Below, piece by piece: positions 24,568 to 34,199 of a DNA stretch of 64,000 nt (positions are counted from its first letter, which is position 1; every line of letters begins with the position of its first letter). The DNA is from Straminergon stramineum (taxonomy: Eukaryota; Streptophyta; Bryopsida; Hypnales; Calliergonaceae). The stretch covers positions 23,734,547 through 23,798,546 of the forward strand of contig OY987263.1 of assembly GCA_963920665.1 (NCBI GenBank), given 5' to 3'. The position numbers were made by a program, and so were the translations under genes. Below the pieces are notes generated by a model. The model was not told the origin of the DNA, ran no database searches, and worked only from the letters and a program-made list of their open reading frames with translations.

Positions 24568-27420
24568 TTACAGTCTACTATTTCGTTGAGGGTTCGGACC
24601 CTCCCAGACCTTGCCAATGGCCCATGCCATCTGCTCAAACCGATCGGACCCAAAAAACATCATCTCCCGTGCTTGTTGCCCGCTCTTTTTTCCCGACGTC
24701 ACGTATGTCGTTGGGGCGCCAAACATCCCTTTCTTGACTGCCAAGTCTGTATTTTCCTGTAGCAGGCAGGTATCCACTCGATTTAGCACTCCATGTAGTG
24801 CACAAGCTTCATCAATATTTGGATGCAAGGCGCAAGTAAAGCTCAGGAGACCTCAAGGGACTTGAAGAAAAGGTACAACAACTAACCGCTCTCTAGGTTG
24901 CGTAATTATAATATTCACTGTGCATGTCCTTGAGTATCCCAACTGAAGGCATCAAACTTCGAGAGAAAAGTTCACTAGTTGGATAGAAGTTGATCTCCAT
25001 AGCCAGAAACTTGCAGGTTCAATTGGAATACTATTAAGTAGACCGAGAAGATTTACTTCTCCGTATGGAAGGGGTGCTTCGGACTGGCTCAAGAGGAAGT
25101 TGACCTGAGAGTTGAGCAGTTCTGTTGGTCAAGTGTTAGTCTTGGCTCAATTTCACTTTAGGCATGGTCCCAAGCCCAAGAGAGTCGAGATTGTATGTGA
25201 GGTTCTAAGGGAGGGAAAATCTTGAGTCAAGCCCAAGAAAAGGCACTGCAACAAAAGAGGTATCTGAGAGTTTTTCATTTTAAGGGCATTCAAGCTCCAT
25301 TCTAGGCCTAAGTTTTGCACTCTGTCTAAAGCGCCGCTCACTAGTTCAATTTAGCAGATAAACTATATTCATGAAGAAATAACGTTGATCGCAGGTTATA
25401 GAAGAGTAGACTGCAAGTGATAGACGCATTCCCAGTACGCGTCCAGTAAGCGACACTGGACTTACAAGCTCATGGAGAAATGCTACCGCACAGCATTGTG
25501 AAAAGGGTTATGTAGAAATACCTTCAGTCGTGCTTTGATAGTTTCATCCTCAGCAGAAAGGACAAATTGTTCAGCCTCTGCTTCCGAAAAACCTGCAGAC
25601 ACGCAGCAAGTGCGCAGAAACTTGGAATCAGCGATCTCAACTTCGCTGTTCATCCCCACTCCAAAGATGGCATGAAAGAAAGCCATGAATGCAGCTGCGA
25701 GCTCTTTGGAATCGTACCCCTGGTCAAGGCCCACACAACCACTTTGATGAGTCTGAATCCTGTCGACAGTTGTCATGCTTACATCCTCAGCTAACAATAA
25801 ACTCCTCATTCTTCAGAATGTGAAGAGAGACTTTATTCAATCCCTTGTTCGTCGACTCAACCAACTTGACAATCATAGTGGTCAGTTAAGAATTGCATAA
25901 AACATCTGCAATAGCATCGCTAGATTTATTAGTACAATCAACAACCAAGATTTTCAACTCAGGCATGGGACATCTCATACATTAAAACAACCCCTAGCTG
26001 TCCAAATGGCCAAATGTGACCGCCTCCATATCTATAAGAGTTGAAGTATATCATTTGAAAGCTTCAAAGGAGGTAACAAATGTGTCGACAGAAAAAAAGA
26101 AATCATTGCCCTGGCTGCGTTTCGGGGGATAAAAATGTGCTTTGAACAATCTTGTAATTGACTTCCAAAATGGAATATTTATTCATAGCTTGGGCAATCA
26201 GAAATAAACTAATTTGGATTCTTTTATAAAGTTCGAAGTATGCCCTCTAAACTTCTTGTAATTTGCAAAAACTGCAGTTTTAAAGGGAACCAAGAGGAGA
26301 AAGGACTAGCCTTCGATTCAGCAATAGCTGTAAGGACGCGTTGGCAACGCATAGAATTTAGATACTCTCCAAACCCTTTAGGAACCCCTCGGAATGGAAC
26401 ATCCATGAAACAAGCATTTCGTTTCGAATCCTCGTGGCCCCATCGCGCTGCAGTGCTCAAGGAGACCAACTTTTTAGAAGGTTGATTCACGTACATATTC
26501 GCACAGATACAGACATGTTTTTCAAGTCTGCGCAGTAAGTAAGAAGCCAGCAGATATGGGATGGTGGACAAATCGAGACTCCCACACAACGCATTTGGCT
26601 TCAAATAAGAAGATTAAGCCCCAAATGGCTCAATGGCTCAAAGTCGCTGCTTTCAAATCTAAAAGATATCAATTAGGATGCCTCTATGGAAGGAAAAAAA
26701 TGGATCCATGGAACGAAGAAATCATACTCTGCATTATTTTTGAATTGAAAACATGTTTTGAAAGTTACCATAATCAACTATTAGCTTCCAATGTAGACTT
26801 TCTAATATTAGATTGGGTTATTGGGGTTAATCAATCTTCGTGATGAGGAGACAAAATGGTCCGCAGGCAGAACAAAAAATGGGCCTCACTCTTCCCGTTT
26901 GTTCCAAAAAATTTAAGAAACAGGCCTCACCTTTTGTAGGAAGACTTCCAGGCGGCTTGTTACCCGTGGCTTTCTGTACTGCACCAAGAAGAACCGGAAG
27001 CAATTTCAAATGCAGGTTCCATCTCTCTTGATATCTATTGAATATCCAACACAAATTAATCAGAACGTTAAACCCTAAAGGATCTAAGATTCATGGATTT
27101 TAATGACCAATTCGATTGATCTTAATGTGAAAACTACAACTCAGATCGGGTCAAATTTTATATGAACAGGATCATTGGAGAACACAGCATTTGTTGGTCA
27201 AACATGAAATAAAATTGGACAAATACTAGTCCTCACATTACCTACTTAATTAGATCAACAGAAGAAGGACCATGACACAACAGGGAAAGCTCTTCATCCC
27301 ATGTTATTTCCCAAAAGAGCCCACTCACCTCAAGAGTACCGAGAGACCAAAGAACGAATAGGGCGACAAGGCGTCCAAGCATACAAGCAACTCAACGCCG
27401 TCATCCGCACTGCTCTCCAT
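24568..27420 (-). CDS. Kappa-class glutathione S-transferase (DsbA-like), peroxisomal
   Basis: Five exons on the minus strand: 27420-27329, 27034-26931, 26447-26311, 25719-25522, 24756-24568, giving 239 residues (family about 226). Residues 13-21 read VCLDALSPY, with the Ser of SPYS at the position of the catalytic Ser of GSTK. Then come RYQERWNLHLKLLPVL, TGNKPPGSLP, an all-helical insert (VPFRGVPKGFGEY to EDETIKARLK), and the return of the thioredoxin fold with GMFGAPTTYV and MMFFGSDRFEQMAWAIGKVW. These are the defining blocks of GSTK and bacterial 2-hydroxychromene-2-carboxylate isomerase. The enzyme would conjugate or peroxidatically use glutathione. The C-terminus SRL is a canonical PTS1, as ARL is in human GSTK1, so it should enter peroxisomes. 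Intron 3 needs a GC donor (AAG|GCTAGT) to keep phase and family length; the other junctions are GT-AG. A TGA three codons upstream supports the chosen ATG. Confidence 0.85.
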
Positions 27421-28339
27421 TGCAATTCAATCTGTCATTTCAATGGTTGAGAACGCCAGCGCCAGTCCAAAATTAGGTTTCAAAATATGCTAAGCACCGA
27501 AAGCAGGGCTGACTTGGAAAGCGGACAAGTATGAGACCCAAGGACTGCTCTACAGTTTTCAAATTCCTAATATTTACACTATATACATAATGAGTACTAA
27601 CACAGAATCAAGTCGAAAAAAGCATGATACTCTTCTTTCAATCTACATTTTCTTATTGTTCTGACAATGAAATCTCTTCTTAGGTCTAACATGAGTCTCT
27701 TGTAGGATAATAGACACCAAAAATCCACCACACATACACCCTGAAGACCTCCTCAACTTTTAGGGTCTAAGCAAATTGATGAATTGCCCAAACAACCGAA
27801 AAATTGACGATCTCTGATTTCACCCACAACACAAAATCGCAGCTAGATCGGCTCGCATACCCTCAGCTGGCCTTCTACTATAAACTCCAATTGAAACCCT
27901 AAAACCTCAAATTTCGCTATGATCGTCACTGACGAAAACATCTGCACAGAGTGCGTCTAGCAGCAAATCTACACTTGAATTACAATAAACCAGAGAAGTG
28001 GCGTATCATAATCATTGCATAGACGACAAAAACAACCAAGGGCTGTGGATTTAGAATAGGATGTACAACTCACCAGCTGATCAGTGTCAAGGAGCTCCAG
28101 AGCGTGCTGTTGATCGATTTGCTTATTCATAACTTAACTTAAGCTGTATTGAATGCTGGAACCGAGAAGCATACAATCCTACAGATTAGCAAAACGGTGA
28201 TGATATTGATTTCCCAGCCCTGAGAAGAATATTTTACCAAGTAACTTAACAGAAGATAGATGATGGGGAAAGTTCTTGTGGCGACGGAACTGGCGACTAT
28301 GGACGGAGGCAAGCAACTACTGAGGCAAGTTCAGTTGCC
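27421..28339. other. Upstream region of GST-kappa
   Basis: Probable promoter and 5' UTR. A telo-box-like AAACCCTAAA lies near 27892 (another is in intron 1 near 27069). On the minus strand near 28133 an ATG opens MNKQIDQQHALELL and reaches a good donor (CTG|GTGAGT), but no acceptor joins it in frame to the GST start, because an in-frame TGA intervenes. It may be an untranslated exon with a short upstream frame. Confidence 0.4.
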
Positions 28340-28597
28340 TTGCGCCACTGACCCAAAACCGCCATCATGACGCGGTTTACATAATCAATATGTACCTGCG
28401 TAATAGAAATGATTTCAGAAACTCTACCAAAACAGAACTTTGACCCTTCATAATTTTTGCATATACTATTCAAAATGTCACATTCTTTAATGCGTTGGAA
28501 CCTCCTTTCACTTGTCAACAAGAGAATATGAAAATTTGACCAGTCCAATAATAGTAACTATGCATAATAGCAAAAAGTGGTGTTTTGGGGGGTGTCA
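28340..28597 (+). repeat. Dispersed repeat R1, copy 3
   Basis: Begins GCGCCACTGACCC and carries GGAACCTCCTTTCACTTGTC, TCAACAAGAGAATATG and a terminal GTTTTGGGGGGTGTC, colinear with 9720-9971 and 1870-2109. The antisense 83-codon frame here is a by-product of the repeat. Confidence 0.7.
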
Positions 28598-28789
28598 CAT
28601 TTAAAGATAACTAAACTATGTTACACCTATAATCAACACTCCCTAAAATAAGACATGTACATTTGGACCAAAAAGTGGAAGAAAAAATAAAACTATATGT
28701 TGATTGTGGTACAAAAGATGTACACAATCACAACATGAGAGTATGTACAAGAAAGAGTAGTGTAGGTTTTTGATACATGTGGAGACAAT

Positions 28790-28930
28790 ACACTAAAAGT
28801 TCATAATTTATACATGTGTTGTCCAAATAATGCATTTTGAAGTGTCTAGGAATCCTCTTTCAATTATCAATAAGATCCAACAAAATTAATTTATATTTAA
28901 TAATGGTAACTATGCTTAATTATAATTAGT
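28790..28930 (+). repeat. R1-related diverged repeat
   Basis: Contains TTCATAATTTATACATG, AATAATGCATTTTGAAGTG, TCAATTATCAATAAGATCC and AATAATGGTAACTATGC. It is similar in order to R1 and closest to 43930-44060. The boundaries are approximate. Confidence 0.45.
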
Positions 28931-29640
28931 GACAATTATAGGTGTACATACCTTATACCTAATTGCAACCCATTTCTAAAATTGATTTCTTCGTATTCTT
29001 GCCAAAAATGTATAATGACTATTCATAAAAGTCTAGGGTGGAATTTGGATATCAACTTATGATTAGCACTTTGAAAAATCAAAACTTATTCATTTGATGT
29101 TGCCAAAGTAGGCCTTATTTATCATTATAGGTGAACACTCTAAAATTTTAGAGAGTGGCATTTCAACATCCCAAAGTTAGAGGAGTGTGGCATCCAAAAA
29201 TCAAAGGAAAGTGTCAAATTTATACCTTGTATTGAACTATATTTTTATTGGACCATTGTCATTCTTAACCCCACAAGGATGTCATGGACACTAAATTTCT
29301 GATAGATGACTTCACATCAGACTATAGGAGGAAAATAAACAATAAGTAAGATTGTTCATCCAATTGATTTTTTGGAAGTAAGTTGTTTAAATACATTTTT
29401 AGTGAATAGTTTTGCAAATTCCCTCATTATAGTATTATGAACTCTTCTAAAGAAGAAGATGCTTAATCCACATATCACCCTTGTAAGCATGTTTTCGCCA
29501 TTTCTTTCTATTTACTCTTCATTTGGATTTTAGCCATAAAAATGATTTTTATGAATTTGAATCCAACTCTTGAAATGAAGCTTTTTGAAATCAGTTCATA
29601 TTCCAATAGGAAATTTTGAAAATTTTATAAATTTCCATAT
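28931..29640. other. AT-rich stretch, nothing recognised
   Basis: No open frame of interest and no defined repeat boundary. Confidence 0.5.
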
Positions 29641-30020
29641 TTTATAGCAATGTGAATTTTGGGCCTATAACCTTGGTTTGTTGATTTTTTAATTTTTGAG
29701 TAATGGGGTAACTTTGGTTTATACCATGATTTTATACAGTATAATATACATCTATGTTGGAAATATCAGATTCTCAAGTTCACTTTGTATTTGATATGAA
29801 TTTCCTTCATTTTTCTAATTTTCAATAATTCATAGCAAAATGAATTTGGGACCTATAACCATGGTTTGTTGATTTTCTAATTTTAGAGTGACATTGTAAC
29901 TTTGGTTTATACCATGATGTTTTACACTATAACATACATCTATGGTGAAAAATTCAGATTTTTCAAGAATATTTGATATTTGATATGAATTTTCTTCATT
30001 TGTTTCTTCAAAAATTCATA
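29641..30020 (+). repeat. Two tandem units of about 190 bp
   Basis: 29641-29829 and 29830-30020 share CCTATAACCWTGGTTTGTTG, GTAACTTTGGTTTATACCAT, TATAATATACATCTATG-like sequence and TTTGATATGAATTTYCTTCA. AT-rich and non-coding. Confidence 0.75.
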
Positions 30021-30899
30021 TTAATTTTAAACTTTCCCCAAAAAATTTGAAAATATTATGGCTTGTAGTAAGTATGACTTCATCTTTGAAAAAAAATTAT
30101 GAAAATTTTCATTCATAAGAGAACCGACCCCTTACTAATCACAGACCCAATCTGGCAACGTAGGGTGGAGTAATTTCAATTAGCAGGTGATTAGCAACAA
30201 TTAATGCTGGCACAGTTCCTGGGCAGTTCGTGATGCATTACAATTGGCTACAAGACTCTCAAATTTGGACCCAGCCCTTCTTGCATTTTGCAACCAGCCC
30301 TTGGTCGAAAAGAGGAAGGTCTATATGGCCAATATGGGTAGAACAGAATCTTCAGCTTAAAAATTTGTAGTAATTATTTTGTGAGGAAAAAAAATCTGAA
30401 AAATTATGGAAACCTTATGAACTCTATTTCTGCTCATGGGAAAAATTTCCCCACTGTTGAAACCTCCTTTACAGTATGTGTACCTGCTTAAGTGGTTAGA
30501 AAGGGGTCGGCTCCCTTATCTAGTTTCAAAATGGTAGTAAAACAAAGTGATGGGACAATGAGGCTTGAAATCAGTGGTCATACCAGATCCATCTAGCTTG
30601 GTTTAAAAAGAATATGAAAAAATTCCAACTAGATTGGAGTGAATAAGTGAATTGGTAAAAATGAAGATTCTTTACACTTATACATGGAATACTACTTACA
30701 CGAAAGAAATTGAGAGCAAGTTTTTTTCTAGAGCAAATTTTCTCTAAGAAGTGATGAAATTTTTTGTATAGGGAGTATTTGGCAAAATATTCTTGCTTTT
30801 CAATGGATGAAATTGCTAATTTGTTAGCAAATCTTTGGGATGTTGTTGCTCTATTTTGGATGAATGAATGAATTTTCATCCATTTCTAGAGATGATAAT
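30021..30899. other. AT-rich stretch with a copy of the 32.3 kb repeat
   Basis: 30320-30500 contains AACAGAATCTT, TAATTATTTTGTGAGG, GAAAAATTATGGAAACC and GCTTAAGTGGTTAG. It resembles the interior of the elements at 32325-32475 and 32894-33108. No gene seen. Confidence 0.4.
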
Positions 30900-31178
30900 A
30901 GCTTCATCAGGAAACTAACCCCCCATTGCATGAGTATGTTGCAATGGTTGAACAGTCCAATATTGAAATTGAACTGTTGCAATTATGCAACAAAATTGCA
31001 ATAGTATTGCAATAGTACATTTTCAGCAAATCTACTGAAAATGTATTGAAATGTACTGTTGCAATACTATTTGCAGTATTGCAACAATACAATTTTATTT
31101 TCGTATTGGACTGTTCAACCATTACAACAGTATTGCAACAGTACTGATGCAATGGGGGGCTTTTTCCCGATGAGTTCA
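30900..31178. mobile_element. Palindromic MITE-like element, about 280 bp
   Basis: Left end: CTTCATCAGGAAACTAA then CCCCCCATTGCATGAGTA. The reverse complement of the right end is CTCATCGGGAAAAAG then CCCCCCATTGCATCAGTA. The arms continue with ATGGTTGAACAGTCCAATA on both sides, so most of the element folds back on itself. The 131-codon minus-strand frame (31302-30907) is a result of the palindrome. No target duplication could be fixed. Confidence 0.75.
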
Positions 31179-31803
31179 TCCTTATAGGGATTATTGCCTT
31201 TCTGCACTGCCTAAAATAAATGAAAAAAAAATATACCAGTCCTGACTGGGAGACAGTATCTAGTGCGTCATTTGCTCGAGGTAATATAGAATCGCCGTAC
31301 AAGTCTCCAGGCGGTTTTCTGTTGTACTAACTTAAGTTTCAACCTGATTTTCACCGTTGAAAGAAACTCAGTGTGAGTCCCAAAGTTAAAGAGAATTAAA
31401 AAAAAATTAAAAATCACTAAACAGGGTACACGACTACACCTAAGTTAGTAGTGCGCATTACACTATTTACGAACTCCAAAAAGTACAGATCAATCATATA
31501 CTCGTAGCTTTCTGGACACAACTTCGTGTAAGTTATTCACTTAATATTCAGTAACAAATCATTTATCAATGAAACATTCTCCACAATGAGGAGGTGTGGA
31601 ATCTGGCAAAAACACATTTAAAAAAAAAAAAGAATTTGGAAAAGTGAGTGACCATGTCCGTCGGTGCAGGGAATTAAAAAGGAAGAAAAGAAAAGAAGTC
31701 AGTTATTTCAGCCGGTGTAACTTAACAGTGAAGTTCCTTCATCGAACTCTGAAAATAGTACGGAGTAACTTACCACTGACTTAATTTACGATATTTGTAC
31801 ACA
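31179..31803. other. Intergenic stretch, no gene seen
   Basis: Mixed composition. CGCCGTACAAGTCTCCAGG at about 31292-31310 recurs in similar form (CACCGTACAAGTCTCCATG) near 37272. No domain in frame 31596-31784. Confidence 0.4.
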
Positions 31804-32022
31804 AAATAGTGAAATTAGGTTGCCTTAAGAATTAGATTGACTTACCCCCCAAAAGTACTCTACATGCCATCAAAGTTAACAAAAATTTCTACATATATTT
31901 CCATTTGTACAAATGAAGGTTCATGAGTTCCAATTACAACAACACCCAATTCAAAAGTAGTGCATTCTTGTAATGTAATACTAAGTATTTATATAGTGTC
32001 GGGCAACCTAATTTCACTATTT
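31804..32022. mobile_element. 219 bp MITE with 21 bp terminal inverted repeats
   Basis: Left end AAATAGTGAAATTAGGTTGCC (31804-31824) is the exact reverse complement of 32002-32022. No coding content. A related single end, ACTAAATAGTGAAATTAAGG, occurs at about 52493-52512, beside a piggyBac-like element. Confidence 0.75.
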
Positions 32023-32324
32023 AGTTTAGTTGATTTTAGTTTATTATTGTTGCAAATTGGCTGTCAAGTGTCAACTGGGAAAGCCATGGGTAGTGTTGGG
32101 CACATTAATTAAAGGAAATCACCCATTTCCAATTAGATTGCTCCATTTCCAATTAGATGAATTGTAGGTGTGTAGGTGATAGCTCATGCATTATAAGACC
32201 CTGGGACAATAAAAATGTCTAAGTGGGGGTACATTGAAAGCTTATATGATCACAACGTGTACATTGGAAGTCTTACATCGATTTTGGAACCATCGTATGG
32301 TTGGAAATAGGTTTGCCTTCATAT
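32023..32324. other. Short intergenic stretch, nothing recognised
   Basis: Contains a duplicated CCATTTCCAATTAGAT pair near 32126-32157; otherwise featureless. Confidence 0.5.
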
Positions 32325-32475
32325 CAAGAATGGGACAAATAGAATCTTTACAAAAAAAATTCGTGATAATTTTGCTTTTAATGGAAATTAGAAGCAAAAA
32401 TTGAGGAAATTATGAAATCCTCTTGAAATCTATTTCTCTCTCGAGATGATCATCCATTTCTGATCACTTAAGCAA
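32325..32475 (+). repeat. Inverted copy of sequence found at 32958-33143
   Basis: GGGACAAATAGAATCTTTAC through GATGATCATCC and CTGATCACTTAAGC is the reverse complement of two segments at about 32958-33045 and 33112-33143. On the right the two segments are in swapped order, so the copy has been rearranged relative to the right side. Confidence 0.6.
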
Positions 32476-32893
32476 TTCACCCTATAAAGTAGACCAACCT
32501 ATTACCACCTTGATTTGCAATCTGAGTATATTAGGACCAACTCTAGGAGGGGCACATATTTTTCATAGGTGTGCACATGTTTCATGAATCAAACTCAAGT
32601 GGAATTATAATTTTTCGATAAAAATTGTAATTTCTATAAATTTTTAAAGTGGTTTGCCCTAAATTACAAATGCACCACTAGACTAGAGTTATAAATGTCC
32701 TATCCTAAACCTATAACCGCCATTACATTTATCTATTAACACTGAAGTTTCCACCAATCAAAGGTTGATATGTTACCCAAGTTGGAATTAATGCACTAAA
32801 ATTGTCAGAATAGTGAATGGATTTGGATGAGTTTTATGGTGGTGATGGGGCCAAAACTAGGATGGCAGTTATAGAAAGCTGGCAGAAATGGGC

Positions 32894-33108
32894 TGGTCTA
32901 CCTTATGCGGCATGGGAAGAGTCAAGAAAAAAATTCCCCATGTAGAGAATTGATAGATTTCAGGAGGATTTCATAATTTTCTAAATTTTTTCCCTTAAAA
33001 GAAAAATTATCACGAATTTTTTTCGTGAAGATTCTATTTGTCCCATGGGTGATCTCCTTTACATGAGGAAATTTTTTCCTGAACTTTTCCCATGCCGCAG
33101 ATAGACTG
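32894..33108. mobile_element. MITE-like palindromic element, about 215 bp
   Basis: Left end GTCTACC with GCGGCATGGGAAGAGTCAAG, against the reverse complement of the right end AGTCTATCT with GCGGCATGGGAAAAGTTCAG; then AAAAAATTCCCCATGTA against AAAAAATTTCCTCATGT. It carries the GGGACAAATAGAATCTT segment inside. No protein coding. Confidence 0.65.
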
Positions 33109-34199
33109 AATTGCTTAAGTGATCAGAAATGGGTGATCATCCTGATAGTAATTTAGCCGACCTCGAGCACCTGGCAGTGACGAATCTGGTGTTCAACTGT
33201 TCATGGGTTCTTTGGGGTTTGGACCAGAAAAAGTTTAGTGGGATCTCGGATTCTCCGCGGCTGGCTTCAAAGCGGGCATGGCGGCATGGCCTGCATTTCT
33301 TTCAGGCGATACGCGGGTGGAGCATCCTCCGTCCATTCCGGAATTTGCGCCTCCAAATAAACTTCTAACTTTGCACAGGTTTATAATTAGAGCTTGGAAT
33401 AGGTACAAGAAAACTCAAATTTAGACATTTGACAATTATGGCTTCAAAGTTAACGTAAACATAAATAAATACAAGTTAGAGAAGTTGACAAATCACAGTT
33501 ACCAAATCACTGGGCACTCCAAATTGTGCATCTTTTTCTTGATTTCACTTGGGGTGGAACCTAAAGTTGTCTCTTTTCTAAATAAGATGAGTTGCGTCTG
33601 GTACGGTAACTATTTACCAAACACATACAGAGAGTGTGATTGAATCTCGTGAAATACACTGATGAACCTCTACTTTGAGGTGGCAGTATGGAGGCTCTTA
33701 TTGAGAATTCTCTTCCTCTCCATAGAACAAAAGAAAATTTAAATGAAATCCAGATTAAATTAACACAAAAGCCGATGATCCATCATTCCCGCAACTGAGA
33801 TCGCAGAAACTTAGGAGAATGTATGTTTCTGGATAATGTTTAGAAAGGTAGTGCTGTCAAAAATGGATTTCAATTTACATAAGAAAGACAAACAGACGCT
33901 TCCAATGGCAATAGCGTCAGTATTGTACACAGCTGCTTTCGTAATTCCCAGCTACAGATCGCGAGTCGACTACGAGAGACCTGCTACCTCATGAGAGAGA
34001 TCACGAAACTATCTTCACGGCAGTTTGGTGGAGCGACTCTCCTGTGGGCTGGTCAGAAGTGATAAGTTCACCAACTCTTTCGGCTCAATTGGAGCCCTTG
34101 GATCAACGAAAAAATGCAGTCTTCAAAGTTCGGGATTCAATGAAACGGCTTGGAATGATATCAAATTTAAAGGATTCTCTTGACTGTGTGCCCTTAAGC
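33109..34199. other. Region downstream of GT92; GC-rich island at 33145-33365
   Basis: The island 33145-33365 is GC-rich compared with its flanks. On the minus strand (about 33365-33270) it reads EVYLEAQIPEWTEDAPPAY, continues YRLKEMQAMPPCPL and stops, which looks like the end of a real coding exon but matches no family I recognise. It may be a gene fragment. The rest is AT-rich, probably including the GT92 3' UTR next to 34200. Confidence 0.35.

Noticed and set aside
28081..28140. MNKQIDQQHALELL as an N-terminal coding exon of GST-kappa
   Set aside because: No acceptor connects it in frame with 27420; an in-frame TGA lies just before that ATG. It may be an untranslated exon at most.
30907..31302. 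131-codon minus-strand frame
   Set aside because: It is produced by the palindromic MITE; repeated CNT-rich residues come from the TTGCAATA repeats.
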